From the NCBI GenBank assembly GCA_963674685.2, contig CAXXWT010000009.1:970244-1034243 (forward strand): a stretch of DNA of 64,000 nucleotides. Direction: 5' to 3'. Made by a program: the position numbers and the translations under genes. The notes under the pieces are model-generated. The model was given only the letters and a program-made list of their open reading frames with translations, searched no databases and was not told where the DNA came from. This stretch comes from G963674685 sp963674685 (GTDB lineage: Bacteria > Lernaellota > Lernaellaia > JACKCT01). Of the stretch, positions 24,726-32,971 are shown one piece after another; the stretch's first letter is position 1; every line of letters begins with the position of its first letter.

Positions 24726-25487
24726 TTAGAACACGTAGCCGATTCTCACGAATGTGCTAAGCGGCATACGCGTGGAATCAGTGCTGAATTCGTGATCATT
24801 GCCATCATCTTCAGTGAAATCCTTGGAGAAGGTTTCGCCGAAGAACTGATCGACGCGGGCGCCGGCGCCGACCATTAAGTGCTCGCTCGGAAAGAAGTCG
24901 ATGCCCGCGGAGGCGGCGGCGTAAAAAGGAATCCCTTCAGCCTCGTAATCCTCGCCGAGAAAAGTCAGTTCCTCGAATGCGGCTCCGGCGTTAACCTGCA
25001 GGAAAGGACGCACCGGGGCCTTATGGAGATACAAACCGGCGAAACCACCGACTTGCGTCGACCTGATGTTGTATTCGTGCCGTGTTTCTTCACCCGTGTC
25101 GCCCAGGCCGCTGTCGAGCAGGCTGCCGTCGCTTTCCGTCGATTTCAGCTCTCCTTCAATGGCGCCTAAAAATACCTGATGACCGAATTCGAATCCGAAA
25201 TAGAGGTAGGCTGGAGTGATATAGGTCAGGTTGAAATAGACACCCAGCGATTCGTTGACGTCGAAATCGGTTTCGTCCATCTCCAGTGTTTCGCTGCCGC
25301 CCGTTCGCGTCGTAATCTTGTCTTCCCAGGTGATTTCCTCCTCGATGTTCAGGATATGCGCGCGGGGTGAGAATGAAATGACAAAACCTGAATTCACGGG
25401 ATCGCCGTCGTCAGCGTATGCAAAACCGGCCATAATGGTCAGTGAAATGGCGATGATACTTATTGGCAACCAGAATTTTTTCGGCAT
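24726..25487 (-). CDS. Outer-membrane beta-barrel protein (porin-like fold)
   Basis: A 253-residue exported protein with a signal peptide (about residues 1-26, cut near AYA-DD). The rest alternates hydrophobic and polar residues in strands with Gly-rich turns (YLYFGFEFGHQVFLGAIEG, VGGFAGLYLH, FYAAASAGIDFFP, LMVGAGARVDQFF) and ends RIGYVF with a terminal Phe, as BAM substrates do. This fits an 8- to 10-stranded OmpA/OmpW-like barrel. It has its own strong promoter and shares a terminator with the opposite gene. Ligand or role unknown. Confidence 0.82.
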   Translation of the reverse strand: MPKKFWLPISIIAISLTIMAGFAYADDGDPVNSGFVISFSPRAHILNIEEEITWEDKITTRTGGSETLEMDETDFDVNESLGVYFNLTYITPAYLYFGFEFGHQVFLGAIEGELKSTESDGSLLDSGLGDTGEETRHEYNIRSTQVGGFAGLYLHKAPVRPFLQVNAGAAFEELTFLGEDYEAEGIPFYAAASAGIDFFPSEHLMVGAGARVDQFFGETFSKDFTEDDGNDHEFSTDSTRMPLSTFVRIGYVF

Positions 25488-25516
25488 CGATTCCTCCGAT
25501 GGTTTAAACGCTGGCG

Positions 25517-25545
25517 ATTTTATGGTTCAGGTGTCGGGTTGTCAA
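25517..25545 (-). promoter_or_regulatory. Sigma-70 promoter of the barrel-protein gene
   Basis: Minus strand: TTGACA (25545-25540), 17-base spacer, TAAAAT (25522-25517). The predicted start is about 25 bases before the ATG at 25487. Confidence 0.75.
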
Positions 25546-25587
25546 TGCGCAATTCTGTGAGCCAAATCTACAATATAGCGAAATTTC

Positions 25588-28500
25588 TCAAGAAATTTTC
25601 TTCTCCTCGATTCCGAAACCGCCGCCGCCCGGCGTCTTGATGACGATTTTTTGCCCCGGATCGACTTTGACGCACGCGGTGGAGCCCAGTTGCATTTCGC
25701 TTCCCTTTTCATCGATCAAAAGGTTTATACCGGGCATTCCGTTTTTTCCGCCCTCCAAACCGTATGGCGCTTTCGTGCGCCTTTGGGAGATAATATTAAT
25801 TTGGCATTTTTCTTGAAACTCGAATTCACGGCGGACGCCGTTGCCGCCGCAAAAACGCCCTTTTCCGCCGGAATCGCGCCGGATGCTGAAATCTTTCAGC
25901 AGCACCCATGGGAATCGGTATTCCAGGACTTCCGGATCGGTAATGCGCGTGTTTGTCATATGCGTGTGCACCGCCGACGCCCCGTCGCATCCTTCCTTCG
26001 CTCCGGCGCCTCCGGCGATGGTTTCGTAGTACTGGTCTCCGGCTTGGTCGGAGCGTCCGAAAAGGAAATTGTTCATGGTTCCCTGCGACGCAGCCGCGAT
26101 TCCCAAAGCGCCATACAGAACGTCGACGATCCTCTGCGAAGTCTCCACGTTGCCCGCGGATACGGCCGCATCCGGGGCCGGATTCAGCATGCATCCGCGT
26201 GGAATGATGATTTCGATGGGTTCGAGGCATCCTTCATTCAGGGGAATATCGGTGTCGATCATGGTGCGGAAAACATAAATGACGGCGGCCTTCGTCACGG
26301 CGACGGGAGCGTTGAAGTTGTCGGATTTTTGCCGGCTCGTGCCCGAAAAATCTAAAACCGCCCGTTTTTCACCGGTTTCTCCCGAACGTCTTCGAATCGT
26401 GACGCGCACGCATAGTTTCGCTCCGTCGTCCATTTGGTCGCAAAATTCGGACTCGAAAACTTCCCGGCCGTCAAGGAAATCATCGAGAGACTTTTCCATG
26501 GCTTCCGCGGCGTTTCGTTGCATATGACCCATATAAGCTTGCGTAACGGCCATACCGTATTTATCCACAAGCGACAGCAATTCCTTCGATCCGAAATTAT
26601 TTGCGGCGATTTGCGCCCGCAGATCGGCCAGGCGTTCCGGGATGTTGCGCGCGGGCCACGGCCCCGATGCAAGCGCCCGCCGGACCCCATTTTCAAGAAA
26701 TACGCCGTAGCGAACGATCAGCATATTGCTGATCATGACGCCTTCCTCGCGCAGTGTTTTAGCCTCCGGCGACATGGAGCCGGGCCACTTGCCGCCGATG
26801 TCCGCATGATGACCGCGATTCGCGACGAAAAACAGCAACCGGCCCTGATCGTTGAAAATGGGGGAAACAACCGTCAGATCGGGAAGATGCGATCCTCCCG
26901 CGGCCGGATCGTTCGATAAATATACGTCCCCCGGGCGCATGCTTTGCCCGTGTTCGGCCGATACGGAACGCACCGTGTCGCCCATGGCGCCCAAATGAAC
27001 CGGGATGTGCGGCGCGTTGGCCGCCAGATTCCCGAGGTTGTCGAATACGGCGCAGGAAAAATCCAGGCGCTCCTTGATATTGGTTGAAAACGCCGTTTTT
27101 TTAAGCGTCAGACCCATTTGCTTGGCGATGCTGGTGAACAGATTATTGAAAACTTCCAGCATCACCGGATCGCGCCTTGTCGATGATTGTTCAACTCTTG
27201 GCCTTGTCAGGCTCATTACGATGTGGCCGTTGGAATTGATCCTGGCCGTGAAGCCGGGCTCGACAAGGGTTGTCGCGTGATCTTCGACGATAACCGCCGG
27301 ACCGGATACGCGATCTCCGCCACGCAGGCTGTTTCTTTCAAAAACAGGCGTATCCATCGGACCGCCTGTAAACCACGCCTTTATCAACTGAATCGGCGAC
27401 GGATTTTTCGACGGCGCGTGCGATGATTGTTTTTCATCCATGGCGTCTTGCAATGATGCGTAGGCGATGACTTCAACGCGCAATGCGACGGTTTCGAGCT
27501 TGACGTCATCGGCGACGAAGCCGAAGCGATTTTTATATTCGCAGTGAAAGCTTTCGAGGATCCGCGTGTAACTGGCGAAAGGCACGTTCAAAAAACTGTC
27601 GGAACCCGCGGGCCTGAGATCGAGGCTTCGCTTTATGGAGATACTCTCACGCGTCTTTTCGGATGAGTTAAGTTCTTCGATAAGCGGCGCCGCCATTTGT
27701 TCATAATCATTCTCGTAAGCGCCATTGGATTCCTGGCTGAAAATCTCCATAACGGCTTTTTGCGCGGTTTTGGTGTGGTTCGATACGGCGATGCCGTAGG
27801 CTGAAAGCAAGCCTGAAAGGCGCGGGACCACGACCGTTTCCATTCCGAGAATTTCCGCCACGGCGCAGGCGTGTTGCGGGGCCGCGCCGCCGAAAGCGAT
27901 CAGCGCATGCGTTCTGACGTCCCTGCCCTTTGACAAGGCCGTTTCCTTGATGGCGCTGCTCATCTTCTCATTGGCGACTCGCAAAAATCCCAGGGCTATG
28001 TGTTCTGTCGACAATTTCTCCGGCGCGCTTTCGTTGATGGCTTTTGAGATTGCGGCGAATCGCTTCAGGGATTGATCCCGGTCAAGCGCCCGGTCGCCGC
28101 CTGCCCCGAAGGTTGCCGGGAAGCGTTCGGGAATGATTCTGCCCGTCAGCAAGTTCGCGTCCGTGATCGTCAAGGGTCCGCCGAATCCGTAGCAGGCCGG
28201 TCCCGGTCTGGCGCCGGCGGATTGCGGGCCGACTGTGAACTTGCCGTTTTCAAAGGAAAGTATTGAACCTCCACCCGAGGCGATTGTTTTTACATCCAGC
28301 ATTTCCGAAGTGAATTTGATGCCGCCCACGTCGGCGCAGTCCGCTCGTTCCAAAGATCCGCCGTACCGGCAAATATCCGTCGACGTTCCGCCCATGTCGA
28401 ATCCGATGACTTCGTTCAAATCGTTTTGCCCCGCGACGGCCGCGCAGCCTACGACGCCGCCCGCAGGGCCGGAGAAAATCGCGTCCTTGCCGCTGAAGGA

Positions 28501-29250
28501 CTCGGGTTCCGTCAGTCCGCCGGAGCTTTTCATGAACCAAAAACGGGAATTTTTTATCTTCGAGCGCAGTTTGTCGGTATAGGCCTTGAGAACGGGATTA
28601 AGATAGGAGTCCACGAGCGTGGTCTGCCCTCGCCTTACGATCTTGATCAGCGGCATCACTTCGCTGGAGAGGGAAACTTGCGTGAATCCGATTTGCTGCG
28701 CGATTTTTGCGGCCTGTTTTTCATGGGCGGGATTTTTCCAGGAATGAAGAAACGCAATGGCGACGGAACGTATCCCGCTATCGAACAGCGCGCGAAGATC
28801 ATTTTTCAATTTCTCGCGATTCAACGGACGCAGGATTCGGCCGAAAGCGTCGATTCGCTCCTCAACGGTAGCCACGCGCGTGTAAAGCTGCCTGGGTTTT
28901 TGGATGCAAAGGGCAAAAATATCCGGCCTGTCCTGGTAGCCGATTTCCAAAAGGTCGCCAAAGCCTTCGGTGATGACCAGGGTCGTCGGTTCGCCTTTTC
29001 TTTCCAGCATGGCGTTTGTGGCGACGGTGGCGCCCACGCGGATAAACGAGATGTTCCGGGCAGACGAAGCATCCTCGCCTTTTTGGCAAAGCGCCCGCCG
29101 GATTCCCTCGAATACAGCGTCGTCATATTGCGTGGATTCGGACAGGAGCTTTTCGCAATACTCGATTTTGTCGCCGTATATCCCGATGACGTCCGTGAAT
29201 GTGCCGCCCCGGTCGATGCAGAATCGCCAATTTTTCTCAAGATGATTCAT
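25588..29250 (-). CDS. Fused hydantoinase A/B (5-oxoprolinase-type) enzyme
   Basis: A 1220-residue cytoplasmic enzyme with the full OPLAH architecture: HyuA N-terminal ATPase domain (RGGTFTDV at about 14-21; DMGGTSTDI near 275), HyuA core to about residue 670, then a HyuB domain (MLEVFNNLFTSIAKQMGLTLKKTAFS... near 695; ATP-dependent cleavage side) to the C-terminus with PGGGGFG. Enzymes of this type hydrolyse 5-oxoproline, hydantoins or, in related acetone carboxylase-like forms, other substrates with ATP. Eukaryotic-type fusion in one chain is common in some bacteria. It follows the HDOD gene by 60 bases on the same strand; no metabolic partner lies beside it, so the substrate is open. Confidence 0.9.
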   Translation of the reverse strand: MNHLEKNWRFCIDRGGTFTDVIGIYGDKIEYCEKLLSESTQYDDAVFEGIRRALCQKGEDASSARNISFIRVGATVATNAMLERKGEPTTLVITEGFGDLLEIGYQDRPDIFALCIQKPRQLYTRVATVEERIDAFGRILRPLNREKLKNDLRALFDSGIRSVAIAFLHSWKNPAHEKQAAKIAQQIGFTQVSLSSEVMPLIKIVRRGQTTLVDSYLNPVLKAYTDKLRSKIKNSRFWFMKSSGGLTEPESFSGKDAIFSGPAGGVVGCAAVAGQNDLNEVIGFDMGGTSTDICRYGGSLERADCADVGGIKFTSEMLDVKTIASGGGSILSFENGKFTVGPQSAGARPGPACYGFGGPLTITDANLLTGRIIPERFPATFGAGGDRALDRDQSLKRFAAISKAINESAPEKLSTEHIALGFLRVANEKMSSAIKETALSKGRDVRTHALIAFGGAAPQHACAVAEILGMETVVVPRLSGLLSAYGIAVSNHTKTAQKAVMEIFSQESNGAYENDYEQMAAPLIEELNSSEKTRESISIKRSLDLRPAGSDSFLNVPFASYTRILESFHCEYKNRFGFVADDVKLETVALRVEVIAYASLQDAMDEKQSSHAPSKNPSPIQLIKAWFTGGPMDTPVFERNSLRGGDRVSGPAVIVEDHATTLVEPGFTARINSNGHIVMSLTRPRVEQSSTRRDPVMLEVFNNLFTSIAKQMGLTLKKTAFSTNIKERLDFSCAVFDNLGNLAANAPHIPVHLGAMGDTVRSVSAEHGQSMRPGDVYLSNDPAAGGSHLPDLTVVSPIFNDQGRLLFFVANRGHHADIGGKWPGSMSPEAKTLREEGVMISNMLIVRYGVFLENGVRRALASGPWPARNIPERLADLRAQIAANNFGSKELLSLVDKYGMAVTQAYMGHMQRNAAEAMEKSLDDFLDGREVFESEFCDQMDDGAKLCVRVTIRRRSGETGEKRAVLDFSGTSRQKSDNFNAPVAVTKAAVIYVFRTMIDTDIPLNEGCLEPIEIIIPRGCMLNPAPDAAVSAGNVETSQRIVDVLYGALGIAAASQGTMNNFLFGRSDQAGDQYYETIAGGAGAKEGCDGASAVHTHMTNTRITDPEVLEYRFPWVLLKDFSIRRDSGGKGRFCGGNGVRREFEFQEKCQINIISQRRTKAPYGLEGGKNGMPGINLLIDEKGSEMQLGSTACVKVDPGQKIVIKTPGGGGFGIEEKKIS

Positions 29251-29309
29251 GACGGATCAATATATACAACCGGTTCGCGGTATTGGGAATGATGGTCATG
29301 CCGCGCGAT

Positions 29310-30191
29310 TTACATCAGAGCGACCATGACTTCGGAACGAGACGCTTCTTCTTCGATGACGTCGAGAATTTCCGGCAGATTGGACATGGGAATGTTCAGG
29401 GCCTTGAGCGATTGCAGGTGCGTGTCGCCGCCGGGATTCTCGCCCGTCTCATCCGGCTTGTGGAGATTGCAGATAAAGTCGCCCAGGTTGATGATTTTCA
29501 CGAACTGGGATTCGTTTTCAGGTAGTTTAGCAAGGGGATCGTGATGCATCTCGATGCCGCGCACGACGCTGCTCGGCAGTTTCCAGTGCCTGGCCACGTA
29601 GGCGCCGACGGAGGCGTGATCGATGCCGAGTTGCCTGCGCTCGGCTTCATGCAAAGGCAATCCGTTATTTTTGGCGATGGAAAAGGATTTTTCGAAATCG
29701 TCGCGAAAATACTGATTGAGAACGAGAATCCCGATGTCGTGCAGCAACCCGCCGACGTAAAGGGAATCGGCGTCGACGAGTATCGAGCCGGGCATGGATG
29801 CGATGGCGTAATCCAGAATGACTTTCGTCGACGTCGCCACGGAAACGCTGTGGCGCCAGAAGCCGATGAGGTCTACCACGGCGGATTTCGATTGAAACAG
29901 ATTGAATACGGATAAAGAAAAGACGATGTTTTTCACTTCCCGAAATCCCATGCGGGCGATGGCGTAGGAAACGGACGTGATTTCGCGCCCGGAGCCCGTT
30001 CTTCCATAATAAGCGGAGTTGACCAGGCGAAGGATTTTGGCCGTGATCGCCGGATCGTCCGCCATGATTTGGGCCAGGTCAGCCGCGCTGGTTGTTTCGT
30101 CGTCGATGGCTTTGGAAAGCTTCGTGACAATTTCAGGCAAACTTGGAAGATCAACGACATCGTCCAGTTTTTCCAGGATTGAGTTAGCCAT
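29310..30191 (-). CDS. HDOD-domain signalling protein
   Basis: A 293-residue protein consisting mainly of an HDOD domain, a catalytically inactive relative of HD hydrolases used in bacterial regulation. The typical opening LPSLPEIVTKLSKAIDDETTS is at about 14-35, followed by LAQIMADDPAITAKILRLVNSAYYG and ISYAIARMG-like text. A later GGLLHDIGILVL near 150 and IDHASVGAYVARHWKLP near 195 fit the HD-like core. No output domain is fused. It lies between the oxoprolinase and a frameshifted PEGA-domain gene, all on the minus strand. Role unknown. Confidence 0.9.
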   Translation of the reverse strand: MANSILEKLDDVVDLPSLPEIVTKLSKAIDDETTSAADLAQIMADDPAITAKILRLVNSAYYGRTGSGREITSVSYAIARMGFREVKNIVFSLSVFNLFQSKSAVVDLIGFWRHSVSVATSTKVILDYAIASMPGSILVDADSLYVGGLLHDIGILVLNQYFRDDFEKSFSIAKNNGLPLHEAERRQLGIDHASVGAYVARHWKLPSSVVRGIEMHHDPLAKLPENESQFVKIINLGDFICNLHKPDETGENPGGDTHLQSLKALNIPMSNLPEILDVIEEEASRSEVMVALM

Positions 30192-30261
30192 GGAGTCCTC
30201 TGATTATTTTATTCTCTGTGAAGCGCTTTTGCTTCACACGCCAATGAACATAAGTCCTGCT

Positions 30262-31325
30262 TTAATTCGGTTTTTCAAGCTCGGCGAACGGGATTTCGAT
30301 GTCAGCGGTTTTATCCGGCTCCACCTTGACGGGGAGAATTCTTTCCTCACCGTTTTCGTCGACGAGCCTTAAGAGTTTTCGGCCGATCGTCAGTTCAATT
30401 TCATCACCGGGGGCATTGCCCATAAATTTATCGCCTTCGAATACCTTGACGGATTTCCCGACGTGAATTTTCGCGCGACCGGTAAAATGCTTCGATACTT
30501 TCGTGACTTTGCTTTTTCCAAAACCACGGTTTCGCTGTAGTTCAGATTCAATGAAGGGATCCGCAAGGATATTTCGTGTTTGCCCGGCGTGAGGTCGTCG
30601 ACTTTTACCGTTGTCAGGCCTTGATATCGGCCGTCCACGAAAAGCTTGGCGGACGGCTCGCTGCGAACCCAAAGTTCCGTATCGCCTTTGAGAACCTCGA
30701 TATGCAGCATCATTTTTTCGCCTTCGCGAAGTTTGATCTTTTTTTGCACGGGAGGTCTTTTCCGGTATTCGATTCTCAAGATATGTTCCACGTTCGCCGC
30801 CGGTTTTTCGATGACAAGCGGCGTTATTCCCTTGACGTATTGCCCGTCGATGAAAACCCGGGCGCCTTTGGGATTGGAATCCACGTGGATGGCTTCAGCC
30901 AGAGGCATTTGATTTTTTGTATTGTCGAAAAATGGCATCGAACCGAGGCGCCTTTGAAACGTTCTGTCGGACAGGCTGAACGAATTGACGATCCCGTCGG
31001 AAAACACCATTTCGGTCGGCGATATTTCAATCGAATCGCCGTTTTCGCCCGTGACGCGCAGGCAAGCGTGCCCTTCCGAGTTTAATTCCACGAAATATTC
31101 ACCGCGCTTGATGTCGACCGCATCCGGAATCTGATCGTGGTTTTTATCCGTGTGGGAAACGAGAAACCACGTGTGATCGGCGTTGAATTGCATGAAGCCG
31201 TTTTCGAATTCGTTTTCAAGCGGCCTGGTAAAAGTGAACTGCCCGAATAAATCCTCGACGGACAAAACGTCGGCGTGCGCGGTTTGGCATAGCAGAAGTA
31301 AAAAGACGGCGATCAATCGAAACAT
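30262..31325 (-). pseudogene. PEGA-domain exported protein with an apparent frameshift
   Basis: The gene starts at ATG 31325 with a signal peptide (MFRLIAVFLLLLCQTAHA). PEGA repeats follow at about residues 149-215 (NPKGARVFIDGQYVKGITPL) and 220-290 (EPSAKLFVDGRYQGLTTV). At an A5 run (plus-strand T run 30513-30517) the reading frame shifts by -1: without it the frame ends at 30390, while the other frame continues with a third PEGA-like repeat (GRAKIHVGKSVKVFEGDKFM) to a stop at 30262. The intact product would be about 354 residues. The run is too short for a canonical A-AAA-AAG slip site, so a mutation or assembly error is more likely than programmed shifting. PEGA domains occur in surface-layer and signalling proteins. 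Confidence 0.75.
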
Positions 31326-31427
31326 GCGGCCCCCTTCGTCGAGAAATGAATTTACATAAATTACTGGACTCTTGCCAGAGGAAAAGTGAAATCCATAATC
31401 GCGGCGAAAAGGAGAAATGCCGAGTGC

Positions 31428-31455
31428 TTGACACAGGCCAAACGAAACTTATAAT
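31428..31455 (+). promoter_or_regulatory. Consensus promoter of tRNA-Lys
   Basis: TTGACA (31428-31433), 16-base spacer, TATAAT (31450-31455), then a GC-only discriminator GCGCGCG before the tRNA at 31467. A GC-rich discriminator is the hallmark of stringently controlled stable-RNA promoters. Confidence 0.9.
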
Positions 31456-31466
31456 GCGCGCGCAAC

Positions 31467-31539
31467 GGGCCTGTAGCTCAGCTGGCAGAGCAGGGGACTC
31501 TTAATCCCTTGGCCGTGGGTTCGAATCCCTCCAGGCCTA
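31467..31539 (+). tRNA. tRNA-Lys (CTT)
   Basis: A 73-nt cloverleaf with acceptor GGGCCTG/CAGGCCT (one G-T pair at the end), D-arm GCTC...GAGC, anticodon loop CTCTTAA and T-loop TTCGAAT. Anticodon CTT reads AAG lysine codons. CCA is not encoded. The T-stem has one mismatch. It is preceded by a consensus promoter; no clear terminator follows. Confidence 0.93.
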
Positions 31540-31666
31540 TTTCCGAAACAAAAATAGAATTCCATGAAAAATCCCCTTTTAATGATCGCGCCTTTTTCAA
31601 GCACGTATTGATTCTCGTCGAAATTTGCTGTTTTCTTGAAAACAGATAATCTATTGGAGAATAAAT

Positions 31667-32875
31667 ATGAATGGCCCTTTGAAAGGAATCCGTGTCCTTG
31701 ATTTGAGTCAGTTTCTTTCCGGTCCAAGAGCCGGGCAGATTCTTTCCATGCTGGGAGCCGAAACGGTCAAGGTGGAATCGCCGCAGGGCGACACCATGCG
31801 CCTTTTGCTGGGCATGACCGGTTCGCACCGCGCCATGCACGTGATGCATCAGGGCAAAAAGGGCGTCGTTATCAATCTGCGTGATCCGGAAGGCGCCGCC
31901 CTGCTCCGTCGGATGGTGAAAAAGACGGACGTCTTGATCGAAAATTTCGCGCCGGGAATCATGAAGAAACTATCTTTGGATTACGACAAACTTAAAGAAA
32001 TCAATTCGAAACTCATCTACGCGTCCATCAGCGGATTCGGCATGACCGGGCCGCTTTCCGATCGCACGGCGTTCGATCTCATTTCCCAGGCCACCGGCGG
32101 CGCCATGTACGCCAATCACCAGGAGGATCGGCCGCCGGGGGTTTTCTTCGGCGATTTGTGTTCCGGCGCTTACAGCGCCATCGGGATTATGGCGGCGCTG
32201 CGTGAGCGGGATCAAACGGGCGCCGGCAAGCTCGTCGACGTGTCCATGCAGGATGTCATTTATTTCCACAATTTCTGGGCGATGACCGACCGGGCCACGC
32301 TGCCCGACAAGGACAAGATCGAAGGGATTCTGGGCGCGGACATGCAAAACGTGCTTTCCGACGCGGATAATCCCATGCCCTTCTGGAACAGTTTTAAAGC
32401 GAAAGACGGGTACGTGGTCATTGTCGCGCTGACGGACAAGCAGTGGCGCGCCCTCACGCTGGTCATCGAAAAGCCGGAGATGGCCGATGATGAGAGATTC
32501 TCCACGTTCGTGGCGCGCATCTTGAACGCCTCGGAAGGCATCGGCGCCATCAACGACTGGACCGCTCGGCGCCGCGTTTCGGAGATCATCGACAAGCTGG
32601 CGGCGGCGCGCATTCCGTGCGGCGCGGTCAACGATTACGAGGTGCTGCACGTCGACCCGCAGTTAAAGGCCCGGGACATGCTCGCCGACGCGCCGCATCC
32701 GAAATGGGAACAACTCGCCCTGCCCGGCTTCCCGGTTCGTTTTGGCGGCGAGGAAAAACGAAAAATAGAAGCGGGCCCTGAAATGGGCGAACACACTGAC
32801 GAAGTTTTGAATGAATGGCTCGGCCTGCGTGACGATGAGATTCAGGCGCTGCGCAAAAAAGGCGTGGTCATGTAA
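31667..32875 (+). CDS. Class III (CaiB/BaiF-type) acyl-CoA transferase
   Basis: A 402-residue cytoplasmic CoA-transferase of family III, moving CoA between carboxylic acids. The N-terminal signature MNGPLKGIRVLDLSQFLSGP and GAETVKVESPQGDTMR, the ENFAPGIMKKLSLDY segment and the catalytic Asp137 in TAFDLISQATGG are all present. GGAG 8 nt before the ATG supports the start. It is a single-gene unit between tRNA-Lys and a convergent gene pair. The substrate may be any of the carnitine, formyl/oxalyl or bile-acid types; the sequence does not say. Confidence 0.92.
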   Translation: MNGPLKGIRVLDLSQFLSGPRAGQILSMLGAETVKVESPQGDTMRLLLGMTGSHRAMHVMHQGKKGVVINLRDPEGAALLRRMVKKTDVLIENFAPGIMKKLSLDYDKLKEINSKLIYASISGFGMTGPLSDRTAFDLISQATGGAMYANHQEDRPPGVFFGDLCSGAYSAIGIMAALRERDQTGAGKLVDVSMQDVIYFHNFWAMTDRATLPDKDKIEGILGADMQNVLSDADNPMPFWNSFKAKDGYVVIVALTDKQWRALTLVIEKPEMADDERFSTFVARILNASEGIGAINDWTARRRVSEIIDKLAAARIPCGAVNDYEVLHVDPQLKARDMLADAPHPKWEQLALPGFPVRFGGEEKRKIEAGPEMGEHTDEVLNEWLGLRDDEIQALRKKGVVM

Positions 32876-32971
32876 GCAATTTGCGCAATCATGTGCGAAT
32901 CATCATTTATCAAGCATCCAACGCCGCAAGCGGCGGGGAATTGAACCCAAAAATATTAAAAGGCACAGACA

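Noticed and set aside
30513..30517. Programmed -1 frameshift in the PEGA gene
   Set aside because: The run has only five A residues, no X-XXY-YYZ heptamer and no obvious downstream stem-loop; mutation or assembly error is simpler.
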